DNA of 64,000 bases from JAENWD01 sp963837165 (GTDB taxonomy: Bacteria; Acidobacteriota; Vicinamibacteria; Vicinamibacterales; JAENWD01). The translations under genes and the position numbers were made by a program. A model generated the notes under the pieces. It was not told the DNA's origin, did no database searches, and saw only the letters and a list, made by a program, of their open reading frames with translations. The stretch is from NCBI GenBank assembly GCA_963837165.1, contig CAWIMD010000002.1, positions 558,001 to 622,000 of the forward strand, given 5' to 3'. Below, one piece after another: positions 24,940-34,392 of the stretch; position 1 is the stretch's first letter; each line of letters starts with the position of its first letter.

Positions 24940-26394
24940 CTACTGCCCCACCCGGACGCCCACGAAGAGCAGTTCGCCGTCGCGCTCCACCTGCAGCACC
25001 GCCGGATCGCCGGCGGCGAGCTTGCCGAGCGCGGCTCTGAGCCCCTCCACCGTTGTCACCGGCGACCCGTTCAGGGCGTGGATGAGATCGCCCGGCTTCA
25101 GCTGCCCGTCCGCGCCAGGCACCAGGTCGAGGGTGGTCGAGGCCACCACCACCCCGGAGGCGGTCCGCAGGTCGGGCAGCAGCGCGGCCGCCCGGCTGTC
25201 CAGCGTCACGCCGAGAATCCCGAGCCGGTCGATGTGGGGCTCGCCTGACGGCACCAGCGGTACAAACCGCGTCGGGTCGTCGTCCCGCTCCGCGATCGCG
25301 ACAAACATCGTCGACGTCCTTGCGCCGCGCAGGACCTCGAGCCTGACGGTGTCGCCCACGGCCCGGCTGTACAGGTTGACCTTCATCTGACGGCTGTTCT
25401 CCATCGGCTTGCCGTCGAGACTCATCACGATGTCGCCGATCTTCAGGCCGGCCTTCGCCGCCATGCCGTCCGGGAAGACGTCGCTCAGGATCACGCCGCT
25501 CGTCGTGGAGAGGTGCAGTCCCTCGGCGAGCAGCGGCGTGACCGTCTGCGTGCGCACGCCGATCTCCCCGCGACGGACGCGGCCGAACTTCCGGATCTGC
25601 TCGAAGACGTTGCGGACGATGTTGCTGGGCGCGGCAAAGCCGAGGCCCTCGTTCCCGCCCGACTGCGAGAGGATCAGCGTGTTGATCCCGACGACGCGGC
25701 CGTCCATGTCCACCAGCGGCCCGCCGCTGTTGCCCGGGTTGATGGGCGCGTCGGTCTGCAGGTAGATCATCGGGTCGTCGTCTTCGAGCTGGCGGGCGAT
25801 GGCGCTGACCACGCCGATGGTGACCGAGCTGTTCAGCCCCATCGGGCTGCCGAAGGCGAGCACGAGCTGCCCGGCGCGGACCTCGTCCGAGTCCGCAAAC
25901 GCAAGGGTCGGCAGGCCCGTGGCGTCCACCTTGATGACCGCCAGGTCGGTCTCCTCGTCGGTGGCCACCACGTGCGCCGGCAGGAGGCGCGAGGGCGGCT
26001 TCAGGATCGAGTGGTGGCCCGTGTCGTCGGGCGGCGCAGCGGTCGCGATCTCGACCTGGATCCGGTGCGCCCCCTCGATGACGTGCGCGTTGGTCACGAT
26101 GTACCCGTCGGAGTCCACGATGATCCCCGACCCGCTCCCGCGGGACGGCGCCACGAGGAGGCCGCGCTCGTTATCGCTCAGATCGGAGCTGACGTAGCCG
26201 AGCGTGATCACCTCGACGACCGCCGGGCCGACGCGGGCCGCCAGCTGCTCCAGCAGGCGGCTTGTCTCTTTGAGGTCGCCGGCGGCCAGAGCGCCGGCCC
26301 GGGACTGCGCGAGCGCCGGGGGGGTCAGCCGCGGCAGGCCGCCCAGGAGGGCCAGCAGGACGGGTAGAATGATGAGCCTATGCATGCGTGGCAT
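24940..26394 (-). CDS. HtrA/DegP-type periplasmic serine protease with two PDZ domains
   Basis: The product is 484 residues from ATG 26394 (or 481 from ATG 26385). A signal peptide (LIILPVLLALLGGLPRL, cleavage near ALA-QS) targets it to the periplasm. The trypsin-like triad is His in TNAHVIEG, Asp in DEETDLAVIKVD and Ser in NPGNSGGPLVD. Two PDZ domains follow (GVILSDVFPDGMAAKAGLKIGDIV and GVVVASTTLDLV...GDLIHALNGSPV). Such proteases degrade or refold misfolded envelope proteins. The start region overlaps the start of the divergent pyrophosphatase gene by about 15 bp, so each promoter must lie inside the other gene. Confidence 0.92.
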   Translation of the reverse strand: MPRMHRLIILPVLLALLGGLPRLTPPALAQSRAGALAAGDLKETSRLLEQLAARVGPAVVEVITLGYVSSDLSDNERGLLVAPSRGSGSGIIVDSDGYIVTNAHVIEGAHRIQVEIATAAPPDDTGHHSILKPPSRLLPAHVVATDEETDLAVIKVDATGLPTLAFADSDEVRAGQLVLAFGSPMGLNSSVTIGVVSAIARQLEDDDPMIYLQTDAPINPGNSGGPLVDMDGRVVGINTLILSQSGGNEGLGFAAPSNIVRNVFEQIRKFGRVRRGEIGVRTQTVTPLLAEGLHLSTTSGVILSDVFPDGMAAKAGLKIGDIVMSLDGKPMENSRQMKVNLYSRAVGDTVRLEVLRGARTSTMFVAIAERDDDPTRFVPLVPSGEPHIDRLGILGVTLDSRAAALLPDLRTASGVVVASTTLDLVPGADGQLKPGDLIHALNGSPVTTVEGLRAALGKLAAGDPAVLQVERDGELLFVGVRVGQ

Positions 26395-26925
26395 GACATC
26401 TACGTCGATGACCAGTTGATCGAGAACGCCTTCCCGGTGGTCATCGAGGTCCCGATGGGAAGCAAGAACAAGTACGAGTTGGACAAGGAGACGGGGCTGC
26501 TCAAGCTCGATCGCGTACTGTACAGCGCCGTCCACTATCCCGCCAACTACGGCTTCATCCCGCGGACGTTCTGCGAGGACGGCGACCCGCTCGACGCGCT
26601 CGTCCTGGGTCAGGAGCCGGTCACGCCGCTGACGATGCTCGAGGCGCGCGCCATCGGCGTCATGCGCATGCGCGACGAGAAGGGCCTCGACGACAAGATC
26701 ATTGCCGTCAGCACGAAAGACCCCGCCTTCAACGAGTACACCGACCACAGTCAGTTGCCCAGCTACCAGCTGCGCGAGATCAGCCGCTTCTTCGAGGACT
26801 ACAAGATCCTCGAGCACAAGCAGGTGGTCGTCGAGAACTTCATGGGGCCGGAGGACGCCATCCGCATCGTGCGCGACGGGTTGAGCATGTACCGGAAGCT
26901 CCGCCGGGGCGAGCTGGCGAAGTAG
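26380..26925 (+). CDS. ppa: Inorganic pyrophosphatase, family I
   Basis: The 181-residue enzyme hydrolyses PPi with Mg2+ in the cytoplasm and drives biosynthetic reactions. Family I signatures are VVIEVPMGSKNKYELDKE, YPANYGFIPRT and the metal-binding EDGDPLDALVL, then DDKIIAV and the C-terminal FFEDYKILEHK. The ATG at 26380 overlaps the divergent protease start. A TAGAAT hexamer (26366-26371) 8 bp before the ATG is the best -10 candidate and would give a very short leader. Confidence 0.96.
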   Translation: MHAWHDIYVDDQLIENAFPVVIEVPMGSKNKYELDKETGLLKLDRVLYSAVHYPANYGFIPRTFCEDGDPLDALVLGQEPVTPLTMLEARAIGVMRMRDEKGLDDKIIAVSTKDPAFNEYTDHSQLPSYQLREISRFFEDYKILEHKQVVVENFMGPEDAIRIVRDGLSMYRKLRRGELAK

Positions 26926-26926
26926 G

Positions 26927-26996
26927 AGGGATCTGGGGGGCTGGGGATCTGGGGGGCTGGGGATCTGGGGGGCTGGGGATCTGGGGATCTGGGAGC
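26927..26996. repeat. 16-bp tandem repeat (CTGGGGATCTGGGGGG)
   Basis: About four tandem copies of a G-rich 16-bp unit, with shorter units at the end, fill the gap between ppa and the lyase gene. The plus strand carries several G4-G6 runs, so a G-quadruplex in DNA or the ppa/lyase transcript is possible. It ends 2 bp before the next start codon. Confidence 0.85.
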
Positions 26997-26997
26997 A

Positions 26998-28368
26998 GTG
27001 TTCAAGACGATCATCGAGCCGTTCCGCATCAAGTCGGTCGAGGCCCTGCGGTTCACCACCCGGGACGAGCGGGCGCGGGCGCTCGAGGCCGCCGGGTGGA
27101 ACGTCTTCCTGCTGCACGCCGATGACGTGATCATCGACCTGCTGACCGACTCGGGCACCGGCGCGATGTCCGCGGCGCAGTGGGGCGCCCTGATGCAGGG
27201 CGATGAGTCCTACGCCGGCAGCCGCTCCTTCTACCGCTTTCAGGCCGTTGTCCAGGACCTGACGGGCTTCCGCCATATCATTCCGACGCACCAGGGACGC
27301 GCGGCCGAGCGGATCCTGTTCCACACGGTGCTGCAGCCGGGGGACGTGGTCCCGAACAACAACCACTTCGACACCACGCGAGCCAACGTCGAGGTCGAAG
27401 GCGCCGAGGCCCGGGACCTGGTGGTGGCCGAGGGACGCGTGCCCGCCCTGGTCCATCCGTTCAAGGGCAACGTGGACCTGGACGCGCTGGAGCGCACGCT
27501 GGAGCGCGACGGCGGCCGCGTGCCGCTCGTGATGGTCACGGTGACGAACAACTCGGGCGGCGGCCAGCCCGTGTCGATGGAGAATCTGCGAGGCGTCCGG
27601 GCGCTCTGCGACCGCTACAGCAAGAAGCTGTTCCTGGATGCGTGCCGCTTCGCCGAGAACGCCTGGTTCATCCGGCAGCGCGAGACCGGCTTCGCCGCCT
27701 GGACGCCGAAGGCCATCGCGCAGGCGATGTTCGCGCTCGCCGACGGCTGCACCATGTCGGCCAAGAAGGACGGCCTCGCCAACATCGGCGGCTTCCTCGC
27801 CCTCAACGACGACGACTGGGCCGAACGGGCCCGCAGCCTCCTGATCCTGACCGAGGGCTTCCCGACCTATGGAGGCCTGGCGGGCTACGACCTCGAGGCC
27901 GTGGCGCGGGGGTTCGAGGAGGTCGTCGACGAGGACTACCTGCGCTACCGGATCCGGTCCATCGAGTATCTGGCCGAGAAGCTGGTTGACGCCGGCGTTC
28001 CCATCCTGCGTCCGGCCGGCGGCCATGCCATCTACCTGGACGCCCGGGCCATCGCACCCCACATCCCGCCGCTGCAGTATCCGGGCATCGCGGTGGCCAA
28101 CGCGCTCTACGTGGACGGCGGGGTCCGGGGGGTGGAGATCGGCACGGTGATGTTCGGGCGGCAGCCGGACGGGACCGAAGTGCCGCCCGCCATGGACCTG
28201 GTGCGGCTGGCCATTCCCCGTCGGGTCTACACCCAGTCTCACATCGACTATGTCGCCGAGGTCGTGACGGCCGTTGCGTCCGGAAGCCCTTCGCTCCCAG
28301 GGTATCGGATCGAGTCGGCGCCGCCGGTCCTGCGCCATTTCACGGCAACGTTCGCGCCGTTGGAGTAG
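26998..28368 (+). CDS. tnaA: Tryptophanase-type beta-eliminating lyase
   Basis: The 456-residue PLP enzyme of the tryptophanase/tyrosine phenol-lyase family has the Schiff-base Lys at K257 in SAKKDG. Family segments are YAGSRSFY, PTHQGRAAERIL, NNSGGGQPVS and RLAIPRRVYTQSHID. Two positions that separate the enzymes point to tryptophanase: Asp at D125 (HFDTT; Thr124 in Citrobacter tyrosine phenol-lyase) and Ile at I381 (GVEIG; Arg381 in the lyase). It would cleave tryptophan to indole, pyruvate and ammonia. The start is GTG directly behind a G-rich repeat, with GGGAG as the only ribosome-site-like sequence. No tryptophan permease is adjacent. Confidence 0.85.
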   Translation: MFKTIIEPFRIKSVEALRFTTRDERARALEAAGWNVFLLHADDVIIDLLTDSGTGAMSAAQWGALMQGDESYAGSRSFYRFQAVVQDLTGFRHIIPTHQGRAAERILFHTVLQPGDVVPNNNHFDTTRANVEVEGAEARDLVVAEGRVPALVHPFKGNVDLDALERTLERDGGRVPLVMVTVTNNSGGGQPVSMENLRGVRALCDRYSKKLFLDACRFAENAWFIRQRETGFAAWTPKAIAQAMFALADGCTMSAKKDGLANIGGFLALNDDDWAERARSLLILTEGFPTYGGLAGYDLEAVARGFEEVVDEDYLRYRIRSIEYLAEKLVDAGVPILRPAGGHAIYLDARAIAPHIPPLQYPGIAVANALYVDGGVRGVEIGTVMFGRQPDGTEVPPAMDLVRLAIPRRVYTQSHIDYVAEVVTAVASGSPSLPGYRIESAPPVLRHFTATFAPLE

Positions 28369-28542
28369 TGTGGGAGCGCCACGACGCCTTCGGCCTGACT
28401 GTTCGCTTGTGGGACGTCGGTTCCCAACGCCGGTACAACTCCCGGGGTGAATTCGTGCAACTATTTGGGGTAACTCTCTCGTCTATAGGGTGTTAGTCAC
28501 TCCAAGCGGTTCTGGCACAGAGCTTGAGTCAAATCCGTGACG

Positions 28543-29814
28543 ATGGATATTCCCCGTTCGCCAGCAGTCGCCCGCAACAAGAGGATCAAGCGGATCGTCT
28601 TCACGGTCGCTGCCTTGATGCTCGCGGCGCTCGTCACGGTCGTTCTTGCCCAGCTGAAGCCGGCGGCTCCCACGGTCGAGCGGGCGACCACCTGGCGCGA
28701 GAAGGTCAAACGCGGAGAGATGCTGCGCCAGGTACGCGGCCCGGGCACGCTGGTTCCCGAGGACATCCGCTGGATCACGTCGGCCACCGAAGCGACCGTG
28801 GAGCGCGTCGTGACGCTCCCCAGCGCCAAGATCCTGAGCCCCGACACGGTGATCCTCGAGCTCCGCGACGAGCAGGTGCAGCAGGAGCGGCTCGACGCCG
28901 AGCTCGATTTGAAGGCCGCCGACGCCGACCTGGCGAGCCTCAAGGTCCGCCTCGACAACGAGCTGCTGCAGCAGCAGTCCGACGCCGCGAACATCCAGGC
29001 CCAGTACCACACGGCGAAGATCCAGGCCGAGGCGAACGAGCAGCTGTCGAAGGACGGCCTCGTCTCGTCGGTGACCACGCGGATTTCGCAGGTGGCGGCC
29101 GAAGAGCTGGCCAACCGGAACAAGATCGAGCTGGAGAAGCTCAAGATCAAGGCGGACTCGACCCGGGCGCAGATCGCCGCGGAAGAAGCGCGGGTCGCGC
29201 AGAAACAGGCGCTCTTCAACCTGCGCAAGAGCCAGGCCGAGGCGCTCAAGGTCCGCGCCGGGATCGAGGGCGTGCTCCAGGTCGTCCCGGTGCAGGTCGG
29301 CCAGCGGGTGCCGGCCGGGACCAATCTGGCGCGCGTGGCGGTGCCGGGCAAGCTGAAGGCCGAACTGCGGATTCCCGAGACGCAGGCCAAGGACATCGAG
29401 CTCGGGCAGCGCGCCACGGTGGACACGCGCAACGGCGAGGTCGAGGGCCGCGTGTCGCGCATGGATCCGGCGGCGCAGAACGGCACCGTGCTGGTGGACG
29501 TCTCGTTCACCGAGGCGCTGCCGCGCGGCGCCCGGCCGGACCTGAGCGTGGACGGCACCGTGGAACTCGAGCGGCTGGAGAACGTCCTGTACGTGGGACG
29601 GCCGGCGTTCGGGCAGGAGCAGAGCACCGTCAGCCTCTTCGAGGTCACGTCGGGCACCTGCGAGACGCCGGAGGAGGCGCAGCGGGTGAACGTCAAGCTG
29701 GGACGCAGCTCGGTGAATACCGTCGAGATCCTCGGCGGGCTGAAGGAAGGCGACTGCGTCATCCTGTCGGACATGTCAGCGTGGGACGGCCGCGATCGCG
29801 TCCGGCTCCGGTAA
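28543..29814 (+). CDS. MacA/HlyD-type periplasmic adaptor of an efflux system
   Basis: The product is 423 residues from ATG 28543 (a GTG at 28537 is also possible). A basic N-terminus and one TM (about residues 19-38, IVFTVAALMLAALVTVVL) anchor it in the inner membrane. A barrel-sandwich half (RGPGTLVPEDIRWIT), a long helical hairpin (about residues 115-240, Gln/Ala/Glu-rich), the second half (GVLQVVPVQVGQRVPAGTNLARV) and beta-barrel/membrane-proximal domains follow. It heads a five-gene block: adaptor, two ATPases, sigma-54-type regulator and kinase. No permease or outer-membrane channel gene is included. Confidence 0.9.
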   Translation: MDIPRSPAVARNKRIKRIVFTVAALMLAALVTVVLAQLKPAAPTVERATTWREKVKRGEMLRQVRGPGTLVPEDIRWITSATEATVERVVTLPSAKILSPDTVILELRDEQVQQERLDAELDLKAADADLASLKVRLDNELLQQQSDAANIQAQYHTAKIQAEANEQLSKDGLVSSVTTRISQVAAEELANRNKIELEKLKIKADSTRAQIAAEEARVAQKQALFNLRKSQAEALKVRAGIEGVLQVVPVQVGQRVPAGTNLARVAVPGKLKAELRIPETQAKDIELGQRATVDTRNGEVEGRVSRMDPAAQNGTVLVDVSFTEALPRGARPDLSVDGTVELERLENVLYVGRPAFGQEQSTVSLFEVTSGTCETPEEAQRVNVKLGRSSVNTVEILGGLKEGDCVILSDMSAWDGRDRVRLR

Positions 29815-29841
29815 CCTGGTGGAGAGTCCTGAGGAGTGTCC

Positions 29842-30546
<705 letters not shown>

Positions 30547-30698
30547 GCCGGTAGCGCGACGGCCGGCCGCGTAGACGTGCTCCGGGTGTCACGCGGGGTG
30601 TCAGCCCCGCACGCGCCTGCGACCCCGTCGGGCGCGCCAGCAGGGGGGACGTCCGGGCAGGCGCGCGCCGTGGTTGAGTACAATCTGAGGTGCAGGAG

Positions 30699-31427
30699 AT
30701 GCCCGTGGAACCCGCAGCCGACCAGAAGGATCCCGTCACACTGGCCCAGACCGGCCGCGCGATCATCAGCCTGCGCCACGTCGAGAAGTTCTACCAGGCC
30801 GGCCTGCAGCGGACCTACGTCCTGCGACGGGTCTCGCTGGACTTCCAGCCCGGCGAGTTCGTCTCCATCATGGGCCCGTCGGGCGCGGGCAAGTCCACGC
30901 TGCTCCACATCCTCGGCATGCACGACGCGTCGTGGTCGGGCGAGTACTTCCTGCATGGCGCGCCGCTCCACGCCATGGGCAAGCGCGATCGGGCGGACCT
31001 GCAGAAGAAGCACATCGGCTTCGTCTTCCAGAGCTATCACCTGCTGGACCACCTCACCGTGTACGAGAACCTGGACATGCCGCTCTCCTACCGCGACGTG
31101 AAGCGGAAGGAGCGCGACAGCATGGTCTGCGACATGCTCGACCGCTTCCAGATCGTGGGGAAGAAGGATCTGTACCCCTCGCAGCTCTCGGGCGGACAGC
31201 AGCAGCTGGTGGCCGTCGCGCGGGCGCTCATCTCGAAGCCGACGATCATCCTGGCGGACGAGCCGACCGGCAACCTGCATACCGAACAGGGCCGCGAGAT
31301 CATGGAGCTCTTCCAGCGGCTCAATACCGAGGGGACGACGATCATCCAGGTGACGCACTCCGAGACCAACGCCAGCTACGGCTCGCGGATCATCCGCCTG
31401 CGCGACGGCTGGATCGTCAACGACTGA
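30699..31427 (+). CDS. MacB/LolD-type ABC ATPase 2 with altered signature and D-loop
   Basis: The product is about 242 residues; the start could be GTG 30690, ATG 30699 or GTG 30705. Walker A GPSGAGKST, Q-loop FQSYHLL and Walker B IILADEPTGNL are intact. The signature reads LSGGQQQLVAVARAL (Leu for the usual Arg) and the D-loop NLHT (His for Asp). These changes suggest it may be the weaker half of an ATPase heterodimer with ATPase 1. Its stop overlaps the regulator's ATG by one base. The 150 bp before it contain a GCGGGG/CCCCGC hairpin (about 30598-30613). Confidence 0.88.
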   Translation: MPVEPAADQKDPVTLAQTGRAIISLRHVEKFYQAGLQRTYVLRRVSLDFQPGEFVSIMGPSGAGKSTLLHILGMHDASWSGEYFLHGAPLHAMGKRDRADLQKKHIGFVFQSYHLLDHLTVYENLDMPLSYRDVKRKERDSMVCDMLDRFQIVGKKDLYPSQLSGGQQQLVAVARALISKPTIILADEPTGNLHTEQGREIMELFQRLNTEGTTIIQVTHSETNASYGSRIIRLRDGWIVND

Positions 31428-32842
31428 TGACGACCGACGCGACGACGACGGCGCGCCCCGCGTCCGCGGCAGCCGACGTGCTCCAGAAGGCGCGGGTCCT
31501 CGTCGCCGACGACCAGGCCGACGTCCTGCAGGCGCTGCGCCTGCTGCTGAAAGCCGAAGGCTGCGAGATCGAGACCGCCACCTCGCCCGCCGCCGTGCTG
31601 GCGGCCGTCGAAGCCCGCGAGTTCGACGTCGCCATGCTCGACCTGAACTACGCGCGCGACACCACCTCCGGGGCCGAGGGCCTCTCGCTCCTCTCCCGGC
31701 TGCAGCAGCTCGACACTCCCATGCCGGTGGTGGTGATGACAGCGTGGGGCACGGTGGACCTGGCGGTCGAGGCCATGCGCCGCGGCGCCCGCGACTTCAT
31801 CCAGAAGCCGTGGGAGAACGAGCGGGTGCTGGCCGTCCTGCGCACGCAGGTGGAGCTGGGCCGCGCGCTGAAGCGGAGCCAGCGGCTCGAGGCCGAGAAT
31901 CGCGTTCTACGCAACGAAGGAACCTCCCGTCCGTCGCTCATCGCCGACTCGGCGGCCATGCGCCCGGTGCTCGAGCTCATCGCGCGCGTGGGGCCGTCGG
32001 ACGCCAACGTGCTCGTCACCGGCGAGAACGGCGCCGGCAAGGGTACCGTGGCGCAGGCGCTGCACGCGGTGTCCGCCCGCGCCTCGCGGCCGCTCGTCAC
32101 CGTGAACGCCGGCGGGCTATCGGAAGGCCTGTTCGAGAGCGAGCTCTTCGGGCACGTGAAGGGCGCGTTCACGGACGCGAAGACCGACCGCGTCGGACGC
32201 TTCGAGCTGGCCGAGGGCGGCACGCTGTTCCTGGACGAGATCGCCAACATCTCGCCCGGCCTGCAGTCCAAGCTGCTGCGCGTGCTCGAGACCGGCGAGT
32301 TCGAGCGTGTCGGCTCGTCGCGCACCCGCCGCGCGAACGTGCGGATCGTCTCGGCGACCAACGCCGATCTCGGAGCGGAGGTGGCCTCGGGCCGCTTCCG
32401 GCAGGATCTTCTCTTCCGGCTCAACACGATCGAGATTCCCCTTCCCCCGCTGCGCGACCGGCGTGAGGACATCCCGCTGCTCGCGCGCTTGTTCCTGGGC
32501 CAGCACGCGCAGCGCTACCGCAAGTCGATCACGGGGTTCGACCCGGCCGCGATGCAGTCGCTGCTCGACCATTCCTGGCCGGGCAACGTGCGGGAGCTCG
32601 ATCACGCGGTCGAGCGGGCCGTCCTCATGGCGCAGGAGCCGCTGATCCACGGCCGCGACCTCGGCCTGCGGGTCAGCCGGGACCAGGCCGCGCGGATCGA
32701 GGACATGAGCCTCGAGGACGTCGAAGGGTTCCTGATCAAGAAGGCCCTGGCGCGATACGACGGCAACGTGAGCCATGCCGCCAAGGCGCTCGGCCTGAGC
32801 CGAAGCGCGTTGTACCGCCGCCTGCAGCGGTTCGGACTCTGA
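31427..32842 (+). CDS. NtrC-family regulator of the efflux operon with GAFTDA loop
   Basis: The product is 471 residues. The receiver domain (VLVADDQADV, AMLDLNY, VVMTAWGT, FIQKPW) is followed by an AAA+ domain and a Fis-type helix-turn-helix (SHAAKALGLSRSALYRRLQRF). The AAA+ core has GENGAGKG as Walker A and GTLFLDEI as Walker B. The sigma-54 contact loop is GAFTDA rather than the GAFTGA seen in the other activator of this window; the Gly to Asp change may alter or abolish sigma-54 activation. It is translationally coupled to ATPase 2 and its kinase lies downstream. Confidence 0.9.
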   Translation: MTTDATTTARPASAAADVLQKARVLVADDQADVLQALRLLLKAEGCEIETATSPAAVLAAVEAREFDVAMLDLNYARDTTSGAEGLSLLSRLQQLDTPMPVVVMTAWGTVDLAVEAMRRGARDFIQKPWENERVLAVLRTQVELGRALKRSQRLEAENRVLRNEGTSRPSLIADSAAMRPVLELIARVGPSDANVLVTGENGAGKGTVAQALHAVSARASRPLVTVNAGGLSEGLFESELFGHVKGAFTDAKTDRVGRFELAEGGTLFLDEIANISPGLQSKLLRVLETGEFERVGSSRTRRANVRIVSATNADLGAEVASGRFRQDLLFRLNTIEIPLPPLRDRREDIPLLARLFLGQHAQRYRKSITGFDPAAMQSLLDHSWPGNVRELDHAVERAVLMAQEPLIHGRDLGLRVSRDQAARIEDMSLEDVEGFLIKKALARYDGNVSHAAKALGLSRSALYRRLQRFGL

Positions 32843-32844
32843 GG

Positions 32845-32960
32845 CATTGACGATTGGTCATTGACGATTGGTCATTGACGATTGACGATTGAAATGTAGC
32901 GCTGGCGCCATTCCTCATCAATCCTCAATCGTCAATCGTCAATGATCAATCATCAATGAC
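32845..32960. repeat. Inverted 7-bp arrays between regulator and kinase genes
   Basis: The left arm (32845-32893) has ATTGACG units alternating with ATTGGTC. The right arm (32914-32960) has TCAATCG/TCAATGA/TCAATCA units. They face each other across a 20-bp centre. A very long hairpin in the mRNA between two genes of one presumed operon is expected. Confidence 0.85.
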
Positions 32961-32969
32961 CAATGCTGA

Positions 32970-34289
32970 ATGCGCTGGCTGACGCACGACCGCCGCGTGC
33001 TGCTCATGTCGCTGGCCGCGGGCCTGCCGGGGTCGCTCATCGCCCTCGTCCTGCTGTGGCGGGGTGACTTCACCGCCAAGGTCCAGTGGACGCTGGGCCT
33101 GCTGATCGTCGGGCTCTGGTGGGGCGTCTCGATCGCCCTCCGCGATCGCGTCGTCTACCCCCTGCAGACCCTCTCCAACCTGCTCGCGGCGCTGCGTGAG
33201 GAGGACTTCTCGATCCGGGCGCGCGGCCAGCGGAAGGACGACCCGCTCGGCGAAGTGCTGATCGAGATGAACGCGCTCGCCGACACGCTGCGGGAGCAGC
33301 GCCTCGGCGCCCTCGAAGCGACGTCGCTGCTTCGCACGGTGATGGAGGAAATCCCGGTCGCCGTGTACGCGTTCGACCCGGATCGCCGCCTGCGGCTGGT
33401 GAACCGCGCCGGCGAACGGCTGCTGGCGCGGCCCGTCGAGCGCCTCGTCGGTCGGACGGCGGACGAGCTGGGACTGGCCGCCTGTCTCGGCGCCGGCAAC
33501 CCCTCGACGCTGGCGGTCACCTTTCCGGGCGGCACGGGACGCTGGGAGGTGCGCGCGGGGCACTTCCGCCAGGGCGGCATCCCGCTGGAGCTGCTCGTCA
33601 TGACCGACGTCAGCCGGTCGCTGCGCGACGAGGAGCGCCAGGCGTGGCAGCGGCTCATTCGCGTCATCGGCCACGAGATCAACAACTCGCTGGCGCCGAT
33701 CAAGTCGATTGCCCACAGCCTCGAACGCATCCTCAGCCGCGACCCGCGGCCGACCGACTGGGAGGTCGACATGCGGAGCGGTCTGCAGGTCATCGGCACG
33801 CGCGCTGATTCTCTCGGCCGGTTCACGGCGGCGTACGCGCAGCTGGCGAGGCTGCCCCAGCCCACGCTCTCGCCGGTCCGCCTGGCTGCCCTCGCCGCTC
33901 GTGTCGCGGAGCTGGAACGACGCCGGCAGGTCGCCGTCGACGGCGGCCCGCTCGTCACGCTGCTGGCCGATCCCGATCAGCTCGAGCAGCTCCTCATCAA
34001 CCTGGTGCGGAACGCGGTGGATGCGCTCGCGGACACCGCCGGACGTGTGGCCCTGAGCTGGGACGTGCTCGACGGACGCGTTCGCATCCACGTGGACGAC
34101 GAGGGGCCCGGCATCTCGAATACCGCGAATCTCTTCGTGCCGTTCTTCACCACCAAGCCCGGCGGGTCGGGGATTGGCCTCGTGTTGTGCCGGCAGATTG
34201 CCGAGGCGCACGGCGGCACGCTCACGCTCGAGAACCGTCTCCCTGGGCCGGGCTGCCGCGCCGAGCTGACCTTGCCGCTCGGCACCTGA
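32970..34289 (+). CDS. Membrane histidine kinase (HAMP-PAS-HisKA-HATPase), NtrY-like
   Basis: The product is 439 residues. Two TM helices (about 11-29 and 38-57) with almost no periplasmic loop precede a HAMP-like segment, a PAS domain (VMEEIPVAVYAFDPDRRLRLVNRAGERLL) and the phospho-acceptor helix HEINNSLAPIKSIAHSL (His about residue 234). The ATPase domain has LINLVRNAVDAL, DDEGPGIS, FFTTKPGGSGIGLVLC. With so little outside the membrane it probably senses a membrane or cytoplasmic cue. It is the likely partner of the regulator upstream, although a long repeat hairpin separates them. Confidence 0.9.
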   Translation: MRWLTHDRRVLLMSLAAGLPGSLIALVLLWRGDFTAKVQWTLGLLIVGLWWGVSIALRDRVVYPLQTLSNLLAALREEDFSIRARGQRKDDPLGEVLIEMNALADTLREQRLGALEATSLLRTVMEEIPVAVYAFDPDRRLRLVNRAGERLLARPVERLVGRTADELGLAACLGAGNPSTLAVTFPGGTGRWEVRAGHFRQGGIPLELLVMTDVSRSLRDEERQAWQRLIRVIGHEINNSLAPIKSIAHSLERILSRDPRPTDWEVDMRSGLQVIGTRADSLGRFTAAYAQLARLPQPTLSPVRLAALAARVAELERRRQVAVDGGPLVTLLADPDQLEQLLINLVRNAVDALADTAGRVALSWDVLDGRVRIHVDDEGPGISNTANLFVPFFTTKPGGSGIGLVLCRQIAEAHGGTLTLENRLPGPGCRAELTLPLGT

Positions 34290-34300
34290 GCCTTCCGTGG

Positions 34301-34366
34301 TCGCGCAGGCCTTCAGATCTGCCCACGGCGCGGCCGGCGGACCTGAATGTCCGCTGCGGCGAGACC
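34301..34366. repeat. Decayed copy of the double-hairpin repeat
   Basis: GCGCAGGCCTTCAGATCTGCC, followed by GGCGGACCTGAATGTCCGC, reproduces the layout of the copies at 13811 and 13903 with several mismatches. It fills the gap between the kinase and the M1 peptidase gene. Confidence 0.6.
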
Positions 34367-34392
34367 GTCATCCCGGGGTAGGATGGGCGTCC

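Noticed and set aside
28513..28527. Sigma-54-like site TGGCAC-N5-TTGA before the efflux adaptor gene
   Set aside because: The -12 element is GA rather than GC, and initiation would fall on the start codon itself. Kept only as a weak possibility.
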